Source of the DNA: Candidatus Avimonas merdigallinarum
Lineage (GTDB): Bacteria > Bacillota > Clostridia > Oscillospirales > Acutalibacteraceae
Length of the DNA stretch: 54,767 bases
Direction of reading: 5' to 3'
Assembly (NCBI GenBank): GCA_904377855.1
Contig: CAJFGS010000018.1
Location: 1-54,767 of the forward strand
Shown: positions 43,865 through 54,678 of the stretch, in pieces
Layout of the letters: every line of letters begins with the position of its first letter
Numbering within the stretch: the first letter of the stretch is position 1
Notes under the pieces: generated by a model
The model's database searches: none
What the model saw: the letters and a program-made list of their open reading frames with translations, nothing else
Told to the model about the DNA's origin: nothing
Program-made: the position numbers and the translations under genes

Positions 43865-45207
43865 TGCCCGCGGACGCCCGCCGGTCCGCGGTGGAAGCGC
43901 TGGTCCGCGTGCACCGCGAGGGCGGCTACTCCCATTTGGTGCTGGATACCATGCTGGAGCGCAGCGGCTGGACGGAAGAAGACAGGGCGTTCGCTTCCCG
44001 CCTTTTTTACGGGGTGATTGAACGGCGGCTGACCCTCGATTATGTCCTGGCTTCCCGCTCCCGCATCAAGTTGAAAAAACTCCATCCCACGGTGCTGGAA
44101 ATCCTGCGGGTGGGGGCCTATCAGCTTTTGTATATGGATCGGGTGCCGGCGGCGGCTGCGGTCAACGAAGCGGTCCGGCTGAGCCGGTCGATGAAACAGG
44201 AGCGTTCGGCCGGGTTCGTCAATGCGGTGCTGCGGGCGGTGGAGCGGGATAAAAGCCGCCTGTTTGACGATCTGCCGGCCGGAAGGGAAGGGCTTTCCGT
44301 ACGCACCTCCTGCCCCGTCCCGCTTTTATCCCTGTGGGAAAAGGCTTATGGGCAGGAGATGGCGGCGCGTTTGGCCGAAAGTGCCAATGAGCCGCCGCCG
44401 GCGTATATCCGGGTCAACACCCTGAAAACCACGCAGGACGCCTTCTGCGCGGAGGCGGAACGGGCGGGGGTCGAACTGGAACCCTACCCCGCGCTGCCGG
44501 GCTGCCTGCGGGTGAAAAACCCTGCCGCGCTGAAAAAGCTTGCACAAACGTTCGAAAGCTGGTATTATTATCAAGATATGGCTTCGCAGCTTTGCTGCCG
44601 GGCGCTCGCTCCTCAGCCGGGCGAACGGGTAGCCGACCTGTGCGCCGCACCCGGGGGGAAAACCCTGACCGCCGCCCAGTACATGGAAAACCAAGGGGAG
44701 ATCCTGGCGGGGGATTTGTATCCGGCCAAATGCGCGGCCATGGAAAAGCGGGCGGGGGCAATGGGCGTTTCGATTCTGCGCGCTGTGGTGCGGGATGCGT
44801 CGGCCCCCTGCCCGGAACCTCTCCGCGGCCGGTTCGACCGTGTGCTCTGCGATGTCCCCTGCTCGGGGCTGGGGGTGATCCGGCGGAAGCCGGAAATCCG
44901 GTATAAGGATCCGGCAGATTTCGTCTCCCTGCCTTCTGTGCAGTACGCCATCCTCTGCGAAGGGGCGCGCATGGTGCGGGAGGGCGGGGTGCTGCAGTAT
45001 TCCACCTGTACGCTGAACCCGGCCGAAAACGCGGCGGTGTCCGCCCGCTTCCTGGCGGAGCACCCGGATTTTTCCCCGCGTCCCCTTCCGCTGGACCAGT
45101 CGCTGTGGGACGGGCGGGGCGCCTCCCATGAGGTGACGCTGTTCCCGCCGCTGCACGGCACGGACGGCTTTTACATCGCCGGGTTTACCCGCCGCGCCAA
45201 GGAATAA
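43864..45207 (+). CDS. rsmB: 16S rRNA cytosine-C5 methyltransferase RsmB
   Basis: A 447-residue enzyme methylating C967 of 16S rRNA. The N-terminal NusB-like domain (RRSAVEALVRVHREGGYSHL) and the SAM-dependent core (ADLCAAPGGKTL) are present, with the two motif cysteines in CDVPCSGLG and YSTCTLNPAEN. ATG 43864 overlaps the yugP stop. It is followed by a hairpin (ACTGCCGCC with GGCGGCAGT, about 45224-45250) with no U-run, and then rlmN. Confidence 0.96.
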   Translation: MPADARRSAVEALVRVHREGGYSHLVLDTMLERSGWTEEDRAFASRLFYGVIERRLTLDYVLASRSRIKLKKLHPTVLEILRVGAYQLLYMDRVPAAAAVNEAVRLSRSMKQERSAGFVNAVLRAVERDKSRLFDDLPAGREGLSVRTSCPVPLLSLWEKAYGQEMAARLAESANEPPPAYIRVNTLKTTQDAFCAEAERAGVELEPYPALPGCLRVKNPAALKKLAQTFESWYYYQDMASQLCCRALAPQPGERVADLCAAPGGKTLTAAQYMENQGEILAGDLYPAKCAAMEKRAGAMGVSILRAVVRDASAPCPEPLRGRFDRVLCDVPCSGLGVIRRKPEIRYKDPADFVSLPSVQYAILCEGARMVREGGVLQYSTCTLNPAENAAVSARFLAEHPDFSPRPLPLDQSLWDGRGASHEVTLFPPLHGTDGFYIAGFTRRAKE

Positions 45208-45316
45208 GGGGCGCTGGCGGGAAACTGCCGCCTTCTCCGGGCGGCAGTGTGCCCGGAATTTTTCGGCGGGGGCGGCCTATCCCTGCCGCGGCCCTGGGCC
45301 GAGATGGGGTGACCTT

Positions 45317-46378
45317 TTGACGCTGCTTGACTGCAAATCCATGCCGCAGGACGCGCTGCGCGCCGTGCTGACCGAGCGGGGGATCCCGGCGTTCCGCGCC
45401 GCCCAGCTCCGTTCCTGGCTGGACGCGGGGGCCGTCTCCTTCGAAGAGATGACCAACCTTCCGCGCTCGCTGCGGGAAGAATTTCGGAAGATTTTTTGGA
45501 TTCCTGCGGTAAAAATTGAAAAAAAGCTTGTATCTCAAAGGGATAATACGGTAAAATATCTCTACGGCCTGTCGGACGGGGAAAATGTGGAATCGGTCCT
45601 GATGCAGTATCGTCACGGCTGGTCGCAGTGCCTGTCCACCCAGGTCGGCTGCCGGATGGGTTGTTCCTTTTGCGCCACCGGGATGGGCGGGTTTGTCCGC
45701 AACCTGCTTCCGGCCGAGATGGTTTCCCAGATTGAGGCGGCGCAGGCGGACACCGGGGTGCGGGTTTCCTCGGTGGTATTGATGGGGATGGGGGAGCCGC
45801 TGGATAATTTTGAGAATGTGCTCCGCTTCCTCCAGATGCTGTCCGAGCCGGGGGGCGTACACATCGGGATGCGGCATGTATCCCTGAGCACCTGCGGGCT
45901 GGTGGATCAAATCTACCGCCTGATGGAATATAACCTGCAGCTGACCCTGTCGGTTTCCCTACATGCGCCGAACGACGAAATCCGTTCAAAGATGATGCCG
46001 GTCAACCACCGCTACCCGATAGGGCAGCTGCTCAAGGCCTGCCGCGATTATGCGCAGAAGACCGGGCGCCGGATTTCTTTCGAATACGCGATGGTCGCCG
46101 GGGTGAACGACGCCGACGCCTGCGCGCAGGAATTGGGGCGCAAACTGCAGGGGATGCTCTGCCACGTGAACCTGATCCCGGTCAACGAGGTGGAGGGGAA
46201 AAGCCAGCGGCGCAGCCCGGTGAAGCGGCTGCGTGCTTTTTCCGCCATTTTGGAGCGGTACGGCATCCCCGTTACCGTCCGGCGGACGCTGGGAAGCGAC
46301 ATCAATGCCTCCTGCGGGCAGCTTCGCCGGCAGGAAAACGGAAATAAGGCAGGACAGCCGGGAAGCCTTCCGGAATAA
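45317..46378 (+). CDS. rlmN: 23S rRNA (adenine-2503-C2)-methyltransferase, radical SAM
   Basis: A 353-residue radical SAM enzyme methylating A2503 of 23S rRNA and A37 of some tRNAs. The 4Fe-4S motif is C112-x3-C116-x2-C119 (GCRMGCSFCATG). VVLMGMGEPLDNFENV and VSLHAPNDEIRSKMMP are typical, and the second methyl-carrying Cys is in INASCGQL near the end. TTG 45317 is the start, with GGGGTGA upstream. Confidence 0.96.
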   Translation: MTLLDCKSMPQDALRAVLTERGIPAFRAAQLRSWLDAGAVSFEEMTNLPRSLREEFRKIFWIPAVKIEKKLVSQRDNTVKYLYGLSDGENVESVLMQYRHGWSQCLSTQVGCRMGCSFCATGMGGFVRNLLPAEMVSQIEAAQADTGVRVSSVVLMGMGEPLDNFENVLRFLQMLSEPGGVHIGMRHVSLSTCGLVDQIYRLMEYNLQLTLSVSLHAPNDEIRSKMMPVNHRYPIGQLLKACRDYAQKTGRRISFEYAMVAGVNDADACAQELGRKLQGMLCHVNLIPVNEVEGKSQRRSPVKRLRAFSAILERYGIPVTVRRTLGSDINASCGQLRRQENGNKAGQPGSLPE

Positions 46379-46421
46379 ATGGGAAGGCCCCGATGGATAA
46401 AGCCGGAAAGGAGGGATCTCC

Positions 46422-47159
46422 ATGCAGCCTTCTATGCAGGCCTATGGAAAAACGGACGTCGGCCGTGTCCGGGAAAATAATCAGGACGCCTTTATCTGCG
46501 GCCGTTTGCCGGACGACGCGTTGTTTGTTGTGGTGTGCGACGGCATGGGCGGCGCAAATGGCGGCAACGTGGCCTCCGCCCTGGCGGTGAAGGTGATTTC
46601 CGACCGGATTGTGGACATATACCGGGATGGCCTGGCATCCGGCTCGATCCGCAATCTGCTGGAAAGCGCAATTGCGGCCGCCAATGTGGAGATTTATGAT
46701 ACCGCGATGGCCGATTTGGAACTGCGCGGGATGGGGACCACCGTCGTAGCGGCGATTGTGAAGGGGCGGGAGCTTTCCCTTGCCCATGTGGGGGACAGCC
46801 GGGCGTACCTGGTAGGCCCGGAGGGGCTGGAGCAGATTACCCGGGACCATTCGATTGTCCAGGCCATGGTGGAACGGGGGCAGCTCACGCAGGACGAGGC
46901 GAAAAACCATCCCCGCAAGCATTTTATCACCCGCGCCCTCGGGGTGGAGGAAACCGTGGAATGCGATTACTGTGAATTGGCGATTCCGGAGGGAACGAGG
47001 CTTCTTATCTGCACCGACGGCCTGACCAATATGGTGGAGGCCGATGACATATATGCGCTGCTTCAGTCCGGAGAAGAGGCGGGAGCGCCCGACCGGCTGA
47101 TCCATGCGGCGAACATGGCTGGCGGCAGTGATAATATCACGGCTGTTCTGGTGGCATAG
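46422..47159 (+). CDS. prpC: PP2C-type Ser/Thr protein phosphatase
   Basis: A 245-residue phosphatase reversing PrkC phosphorylation. The metal-binding motifs are RENNQD (D22), VVCDGMGG (D40), GDSRAYL, CTDGLTNM and GSDNIT. ATG 46422 has GGAGGG upstream. The gene directly precedes prkC, the usual kinase-phosphatase pair. Confidence 0.96.
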   Translation: MQPSMQAYGKTDVGRVRENNQDAFICGRLPDDALFVVVCDGMGGANGGNVASALAVKVISDRIVDIYRDGLASGSIRNLLESAIAAANVEIYDTAMADLELRGMGTTVVAAIVKGRELSLAHVGDSRAYLVGPEGLEQITRDHSIVQAMVERGQLTQDEAKNHPRKHFITRALGVEETVECDYCELAIPEGTRLLICTDGLTNMVEADDIYALLQSGEEAGAPDRLIHAANMAGGSDNITAVLVA

Positions 47160-47221
47160 GGTCCGGCAGGATAGAAACGAAGATCGGATCCGAAATTCGT
47201 AATTTCAGGAGTGATTGGTTC

Positions 47222-49363
47222 GTGGATAAGTATATTGGCAAACGGTTGGACGGCCGGTATGAGATCCGTGAGATTATCGGCGTGGGCGGGATGGCCTATG
47301 TCTATAAGGCTTACGATACGATCGACGACCGGATAGTGGCGATAAAAATCCTTAAGGATGAATACCTCGCCAACGAGGAATTCACCCGCCGGTTTAAGAA
47401 TGAATCCAAAGCGATTGCCATTCTTTCCCATCCGAATATTGTCAAGGTATACGATGTGAGCTTCGGCGACCGCCTGCAGTACATTGTCATGGAGTATATC
47501 GATGGCATCACGCTCAAGGAGTATATCGATCAGCAGAAGGACATCCGCTGGAAGGAAGCGGTGCATTTCACCGTTCAGATCCTCCGGGCCCTCCAGCACG
47601 CCCATGACAAGGGGATCGTCCACCGGGATATCAAGCCCCAGAACATCATGCTTTTGCCGGACGGCACCATCAAGGTGACCGATTTCGGGATTGCGCGCTT
47701 TTCCCGCAACGACGTCCGGGTCACCAGTTCCGAGGCGAAGGCGATCGGTTCGGTCCATTATATCAGCCCGGAACAGGCCCGCGGGGAGATTACCGACGAA
47801 AAGGCGGACATCTATTCGGTCGGCGTGATGCTGTACGAAATGCTGACCGGGCAGCTTCCCTTTGAGGCGGACAACGCGGTTTCGGTCGCCATCATGCAGA
47901 TGCAGGCGGAACCGAAGCGCCCGAGCGAGATAAACCCCGATATCCCCGAAGGGCTGGAGGAAATCACCCTCAAGGCCATGCAGAAGGATCCGGCCAAACG
48001 GTATCAGAGCGCGGCGGAAATGCTGTATGACATCGATGAGTTCAAGCGCAACCCGAGCATCCATTTCGAATACAAATATTTTGTGGACGAAACGCCCACC
48101 CGCTTTGTGGAGGCTATTACCCGGGTGAAGGGTACGGAGCCGGAGGCGGAGGAAGCCGAAGGGGAAGACGCGGAAGGCGAAGAGGAAGAAGAGCATAAAG
48201 GGCCGCCGGTCATCCCGATCCTGGCGGCGGTCGCCGGGGCGTTTGTCCTGGTCGCCCTTCTGTTTGTCGGCGCGGTCGCCCTGCTCAAGCTCAACGGCGG
48301 GGAGTCGAAGGAGGAACTCACTGTTCCCAACCTCATTGGTAGCACCTACGAAGAAGCGATGGCGCAGTACGGCGACCAGTTCACCCTCCAGCCGGTGGAA
48401 GCATCCAGTGATCAGCCGGCGGGCACGATTATCGATCAGGATCCCAAGAGCCCGGTCAAGCGGAAGATAAAGGATCCCATCACCGTGACGGTGAGCACCG
48501 GCCCACAGATGGTCGAGGTTCCCGCGCTTGGGACCAACGAAACCGCCGACGTCGTCCGGCAGCGGCTGGAGGACAGGGACTTTGTGGTGCAGGTTTTCGA
48601 GCAATCCAGCGACGAGGTAGAGGCAGGGATTGTCCTGAAGCTCAGCCCGGCCCCCGGTGAAAAGGTGGAGAAGGGCAGTACCATCAGCATGTTCGTCAGC
48701 ACGGGGAAAGAGCCGGTGGAGGATGTGGACGTCCCGAATGTGGAGAAAGCGCTCCTCACCTCGGCCAAATCCACGCTGCAGGAAAAAGGCTTCATTGTCA
48801 ACGACGCCAATATCCAGTATCAGAACAGCACCGATCCGAACAATATCATGCCGGCGAATTACGTGATTTCGCAGGATCCCAAACCGGGTGAGAAATTGAC
48901 GCCGGGTTCGGAAGTCAAACTGATTGTCAGCTCCGGCTATTGCGACGTAACGGTGCCGGTCCTGCTCCCGACGCCGAAAAATGTGAATTCGGCGACCCGG
49001 ATCAACGTCCAGGTATTGGTCCAGGGAGTGGAACAGCCGGAGATGGCGCTGAACTCGATCCTCGCGCATGATTACGGGGAGGCGAAGTTCACCTTCACCG
49101 ATTTCAGCGCGGGCTCCGAAAGCTATGAGGTTGCCATTTTGGTTGGGGAAGACGGAAAGGGCTTTGAGATCTACCAGCGGTATCAGGTGGACGGGCGCAC
49201 CGGGAAATATACCCAGACGTATCAGCAGAACTTTGTGTATGAAGAGGATAAGGAGGAATCGACCCCGCCGGATTCCTCGGAACCAGACGACTCCGAATCG
49301 TCGGACGGGTCGGGCAACCTGCTGCTCCAGGATTCCTGGCTGGCCGGCATCTTTGACGACTGA
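47222..49363 (+). CDS. prkC: PASTA-domain Ser/Thr protein kinase PrkC/Stk
   Basis: A 713-residue membrane kinase. Cytoplasmic kinase residues 1-275 have GVGGMAYVYKA, K42, the HRD motif with D136, DFG 154-156 and SPE 182-184. An acidic juxtamembrane stretch precedes a helix at about 330-355. Outside are three PASTA domains (about 366-430, 431-500, 503-580) that bind muropeptides, then a beta domain and a Ser/Asp-rich end. GTG 47222 has AGGAG upstream. It signals growth and germination from cell-wall fragments. Confidence 0.97.
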   Translation: MDKYIGKRLDGRYEIREIIGVGGMAYVYKAYDTIDDRIVAIKILKDEYLANEEFTRRFKNESKAIAILSHPNIVKVYDVSFGDRLQYIVMEYIDGITLKEYIDQQKDIRWKEAVHFTVQILRALQHAHDKGIVHRDIKPQNIMLLPDGTIKVTDFGIARFSRNDVRVTSSEAKAIGSVHYISPEQARGEITDEKADIYSVGVMLYEMLTGQLPFEADNAVSVAIMQMQAEPKRPSEINPDIPEGLEEITLKAMQKDPAKRYQSAAEMLYDIDEFKRNPSIHFEYKYFVDETPTRFVEAITRVKGTEPEAEEAEGEDAEGEEEEEHKGPPVIPILAAVAGAFVLVALLFVGAVALLKLNGGESKEELTVPNLIGSTYEEAMAQYGDQFTLQPVEASSDQPAGTIIDQDPKSPVKRKIKDPITVTVSTGPQMVEVPALGTNETADVVRQRLEDRDFVVQVFEQSSDEVEAGIVLKLSPAPGEKVEKGSTISMFVSTGKEPVEDVDVPNVEKALLTSAKSTLQEKGFIVNDANIQYQNSTDPNNIMPANYVISQDPKPGEKLTPGSEVKLIVSSGYCDVTVPVLLPTPKNVNSATRINVQVLVQGVEQPEMALNSILAHDYGEAKFTFTDFSAGSESYEVAILVGEDGKGFEIYQRYQVDGRTGKYTQTYQQNFVYEEDKEESTPPDSSEPDDSESSDGSGNLLLQDSWLAGIFDD

Positions 49364-49385
49364 GTCCGCGGAAAAGGGGCGTTTT

Positions 49386-50336
49386 ATGGCGCTGAAGAAT
49401 GAAAAAAGCAAGGCGGCGGCAGATCAAGCAGACGCTGCTGCCCCCCTCGTTTCGTCCCGCCCCCTTCATGGGATTATCCGGAAATGCATCGGCGGCTTCT
49501 ATTATGTAGAAGCCGCCGATATGATATTTGAGTGCCGTGCCTGCGGCGCTTTCCGCAACCGGGGAATCACGCCGCTTGCCGGCGATCGGGCGGTGATTTC
49601 TTCTCTGGGGCAGGGGAAGGGCGTTGTCGAGGCGATCGAGGATCGGAAAAATTGCCTGATCCGTCCGCCGGTCGCCAACCTGGATTTGCTTGCGGTGGTG
49701 GCCTCGGTGGTGGAGCCGGCTTTCAATACGCTGCTCGTCGATAAGATGATTGCCCTGGCCGAGCAGAACCATATTGAACCGATTTTGGTCATCAACAAGG
49801 CGGACCTGCGCTCTCCCGGCGAATGGGAGGACATCTACCGTGCAGCCGGGTTCGATGTGTTTCCGGCTTCCGCCCGTTCGGGGGAAGGGCTGGCTCCTCT
49901 GCGGGAGCGGATTGCCGGGGGGATCACCGCGTTCACCGGAAATTCCGGGGTGGGAAAGTCCAGCCTTTTAAACGCGCTGGATCCCCGCCTTTCGAGGGAG
50001 ACGGGCGCCATCAGTCATAAATTGGGCCGCGGCCGCCACACCACCCGCGCAACGGAGCTTTTCCGCCTGGAAAGCGGCGGGTACATTGTGGATACGCCCG
50101 GGTTTGCCTCGCTCGAACTGGAACGGCTCCAGCGGATTTATAAAGAGGAGCTGCCCTACTGCTTCCGGGAATTTGTCCCGCTGCTGGGGCGGTGCCGCTT
50201 TACCAGCTGCTCCCACACCAAGGAAACGGGCTGCGCGATTTTGGAAGCGGTGCAAGAGGGGAAAATCATGCGCTCGCGGCATGAGAGTTATGTGGCCATT
50301 TACAATGAAGTGAAGGATTTCAAAGCATGGAAGTAA
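49386..50336 (+). CDS. rsgA: Ribosome small-subunit GTPase RsgA/CpgA
   Basis: A 316-residue circularly permuted GTPase that helps mature the 30S subunit. An OB domain is followed by the permuted order NKAD (137-140), GNSGVGKSS (185-193) and DTPG (226-229), and the zinc site C260, C265, H267, C273. The first 27 residues are an extra Lys/Ala-rich extension. ATG 49386 has GGAAAAGGGG upstream. In Bacillus it also follows prkC. Confidence 0.96.
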   Translation: MALKNEKSKAAADQADAAAPLVSSRPLHGIIRKCIGGFYYVEAADMIFECRACGAFRNRGITPLAGDRAVISSLGQGKGVVEAIEDRKNCLIRPPVANLDLLAVVASVVEPAFNTLLVDKMIALAEQNHIEPILVINKADLRSPGEWEDIYRAAGFDVFPASARSGEGLAPLRERIAGGITAFTGNSGVGKSSLLNALDPRLSRETGAISHKLGRGRHTTRATELFRLESGGYIVDTPGFASLELERLQRIYKEELPYCFREFVPLLGRCRFTSCSHTKETGCAILEAVQEGKIMRSRHESYVAIYNEVKDFKAWK

Positions 50337-51019
50337 AAAACGGGATTCCTGTGGAAAAACAGGCGGCCGGCGCTCCGTGCGAGCTGGGCCGCCGCTGCGT
50401 TATCTGCGCGGCCGGGCCGGTGGAGCGTCCGGAGGCCCTCCGTCCGTTTCTGCGTGAAGACGACTGGGTGATTGCGGCGGACGGCGGGCAGAGGCTTGCC
50501 CGCCGCCTCTCCCTCCGGCCGGCGCTTATTGTGGCGGATTTTGACTCTTCCTCGTCGTCGGATAACCGGGAGGGGATCCCGACCGCGGTTCTGCCGGTGA
50601 AAAAGGACGATACGGATACCATGGCGGCGGCGCGCATCGCCGTGGAGAAGGGCTTCCGGGAGGTGCTGATTTTGGGAGGAACCGGCGGGCGCCTGGACCA
50701 TACCGCAGCGAATTTCGCCGTGCTGGCCTATCTGAGCCGGCAGGGGGTGCGGGCGGTGATGGCGGACGAGCATGGGTGTACCGAGATGCTGCTGCCGGGG
50801 CGCCACCATGTCGAAGCGCAGGCGGGGATGATGCTTTCCCTGCTGCCTTACGGCGGGATGGTTTCCGGCCTTTGGGTGAAAAACGCGGAATATGAACTGG
50901 AAAACGCCGTGCTTACCACGGATTTCCCTTTGGGGGTAAGCAATGCGTTCGTCGGGGATGCCCCTGTCGAAATAGAATTTACCGGAGGGATCCTCCAACT
51001 TTTTCTTTCAAAAGACTGA
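50327..51019 (+). CDS. thiN: Thiamine pyrophosphokinase
   Basis: A 230-residue enzyme making thiamine diphosphate from thiamine and ATP. DWVIAADGGQRLARRLSLRP, VADFDS, KKDDTDTM and GGTGGRLDHTAAN are the family motifs. ATG 50327 overlaps the rsgA end by ten bases, implying coupled translation. Bacillus has rpe between rsgA and thiN; it is absent here. No TPP riboswitch is seen. Confidence 0.95.
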   Translation: MEVKNGIPVEKQAAGAPCELGRRCVICAAGPVERPEALRPFLREDDWVIAADGGQRLARRLSLRPALIVADFDSSSSSDNREGIPTAVLPVKKDDTDTMAAARIAVEKGFREVLILGGTGGRLDHTAANFAVLAYLSRQGVRAVMADEHGCTEMLLPGRHHVEAQAGMMLSLLPYGGMVSGLWVKNAEYELENAVLTTDFPLGVSNAFVGDAPVEIEFTGGILQLFLSKD

Positions 51020-51104
51020 CACCACTTTCGCCGTCCCGGAATATGCTGGTACTAAGACACGGGAAATCGCCGTGGCGGATATCAGCAGGAGGGACGGTGT
51101 TTTT

Positions 51105-51248
51105 ATGAGACGGTGCAACAGCGGGGGATTGTGTTTCGCGGCCTTTGGCGCGGGACTGTTGGTTGCGTCCCTCTGCCCGGCGCAGCTAATCCTGGTATTG
51201 GCCGCGGCAGCCTTGGTGCTGCTGGGCGTTTCTCTGGTCAGAAATTGA
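51105..51248 (+). CDS. 47-residue small membrane protein upstream of spoVM
   Basis: A short gene: start MRRCNSGGLCFAAFGAGLLV, then a second hydrophobic stretch QLILVLAAAALVLLGVSLV and RN. ATG 51105 has AGGAGGGA eleven bases upstream. Two hydrophobic segments suggest a hairpin membrane protein with Cys at residues 4, 10 and 24. I recall short proteins of this type before spoVM in related clostridia but know no function. It lies 17 bases before spoVM, in an operon-like arrangement. Confidence 0.6.
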   Translation: MRRCNSGGLCFAAFGAGLLVASLCPAQLILVLAAAALVLLGVSLVRN

Positions 51249-51265
51249 ATGGAGGATGGTTGGCA

Positions 51266-51358
51266 ATGAAAATCGTAATTGTCAAGAGCCCCAAAATGGT
51301 CGGCGGGATCCTGCGGAAAATTTTCGGCATCAAGAAGGAAGCCTACATAGAACAGTAA
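51266..51358 (+). CDS. spoVM: Stage V sporulation protein M
   Basis: A 30-residue amphipathic helix peptide: MKIVIVKSPKMVGGILRKIF and a ten-residue tail. The Bacillus homologue has 26 residues with a KLPKFLGGIVR core; the P-K-x-x-G-G-I pattern is kept. SpoVM recognises the convex forespore membrane and anchors the coat ATPase SpoIVA. ATG 51266 has GGAGG ten bases upstream. The position after thiN fits Bacillus order. Confidence 0.92.
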   Translation: MKIVIVKSPKMVGGILRKIFGIKKEAYIEQ

Positions 51359-51389
51359 CGGCCGTCCCCGGCACAGAGGTGGAAAGGAA

Positions 51390-51423
51390 GGCCCCGGCGC
51401 GGTTTACAATCCGTGCCGGGGCC
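51390..51423 (+). terminator. GC-rich stem-loop after spoVM
   Basis: GGCCCCGGC (51390-51398) pairs with GCCGGGGCC (51415-51423), with further GG-CC pairs inside, but only TTGCTGC follows. The rest of the 51359-51666 gap holds nothing recognisable. Confidence 0.5.
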
Positions 51424-51666
51424 TTGCTGCGTGCGGCGGGAACCGGCCTTTCCGGATACCGGCTTCCCCGCGCGGCAGCCAGGCCGCAAACATGCGCCGA
51501 GCCCGGTATGACGGGCGCAATGAGAGGCCGATCTGGATGAAAAACGGCGCTTTTTCCTGAAAAACAGCCCGCCCCGGCCTCTATTTTCACCAAGCGTCCC
51601 CCTTTTGCGTAAAATGGGATAGTGGGCGGCGGGAAGGCCGCCTTCATGGAGAAAGGGGGCTTTTTT

Positions 51667-52344
51667 ATGCGCCGTCGGCGAATCGAAGGCGTAATGCGCC
51701 GCCTGGGAAGAAGAGGCGGGCCGCGGCGGAGAGGGGGGCGGGCGCGGCTGTTCCTCCTGATGATTTGCCTGCTTGCCGCGGGGCTTGCGGCGGCGGTGGA
51801 TGTCCGGGTGCGGCCCATGCTCAAAACCTATGGCCTGAACCAGGCTACCACCACCGCGACCAAGGCGGTGAACGACGCGGTGCAGCGTGTCCTGGATGAG
51901 ATGGGAATGGGGTATGCGGACCTTGCCACGGTGACCAAGGACGAGGAGGGGAAGATCCTGTCCGTTTCCACCAATATGGCCAATATGAACCGCCTGAAAG
52001 CGGCGATAGGGGATGCGGTGCTTCGGGAACTGGAGGCGCAGGACTATCAAATGGTGGAAATCCCGATAGGCAGCATCCTGAGCGGGGGCCTGCTGACCGG
52101 CCGGGGGCCGAAAATCCCCTTTAAAGTGCCGATGAACTCCACGGTGCAGACTACCTTCGAGAATGCGTTCGAAGGGGCGGGGATCAATCAGACCCGGCAC
52201 GAAATCACGCTGGACGTCAAGGTGACGGTTTACGCCATGCTGCCGGGCGAGGATACGGCCGTCGAAGTGGAAACCAATTTTACCGCCGCGGAAACCATCC
52301 TGGTGGGCGAGGTGCCGGACTGGGCGGCGATTACCCGCTCCTGA
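51667..52344 (+). CDS. yunB: Sporulation protein YunB
   Basis: A 225-residue protein. An Arg-rich N-terminus and one helix (ARLFLLMICLLAAGLAAAVDV) precede an outside or intermembrane domain with ATKAVNDAVQRVLDE, ILSVSTNMANMNRLK and IPIGSILSG, as in SpoYunB proteins expressed in the mother cell under SigE. ATG 51667 has AAGGGGG upstream; in-frame starts before it lack one. The role in spore formation is not known in detail. Confidence 0.92.
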   Translation: MRRRRIEGVMRRLGRRGGPRRRGGRARLFLLMICLLAAGLAAAVDVRVRPMLKTYGLNQATTTATKAVNDAVQRVLDEMGMGYADLATVTKDEEGKILSVSTNMANMNRLKAAIGDAVLRELEAQDYQMVEIPIGSILSGGLLTGRGPKIPFKVPMNSTVQTTFENAFEGAGINQTRHEITLDVKVTVYAMLPGEDTAVEVETNFTAAETILVGEVPDWAAITRS

Positions 52345-52354
52345 CCGTTTTCCT

Positions 52355-52383
52355 TTGCATAGCGGGAGAGAATTTGGTATAAT
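52355..52383 (+). promoter_or_regulatory. ligA promoter
   Basis: TTGCAT (52355-52360), a 17-base spacer, then TATAAT (52378-52383), about 105 bases before the ligA start. Confidence 0.75.
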
Positions 52384-52462
52384 ACTACGGAGGTTCTTTC
52401 CCTCATACGCCATACGCCGGCCTTTGTCCAAAACGGAAAAAGGCCGCGGCAGTTTGCCATAG

Positions 52463-54490
<2,028 letters not shown>

Positions 54491-54678
54491 TACGGATGAC
54501 GGCTTCCGTCCCAAAGCGGCTTCCTTACGCCCTTTGCGTTGCCATTTTTTGCTTTGCGGTACGGTGCGACCGTCCGCCGCATGCGCATGATATTTGGGTG
54601 CACGTTTTCGGGGGAGTTTCCCCGTATTGCGGCAGCTTTCAGAGGAAAACTTGAAAAATTTTAAAATCTGTAGGTTTG

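Noticed and set aside
47063-49411. A 782-codon minus-strand frame
   Set aside because: Shadow of prkC, whose kinase and PASTA motifs are unambiguous.
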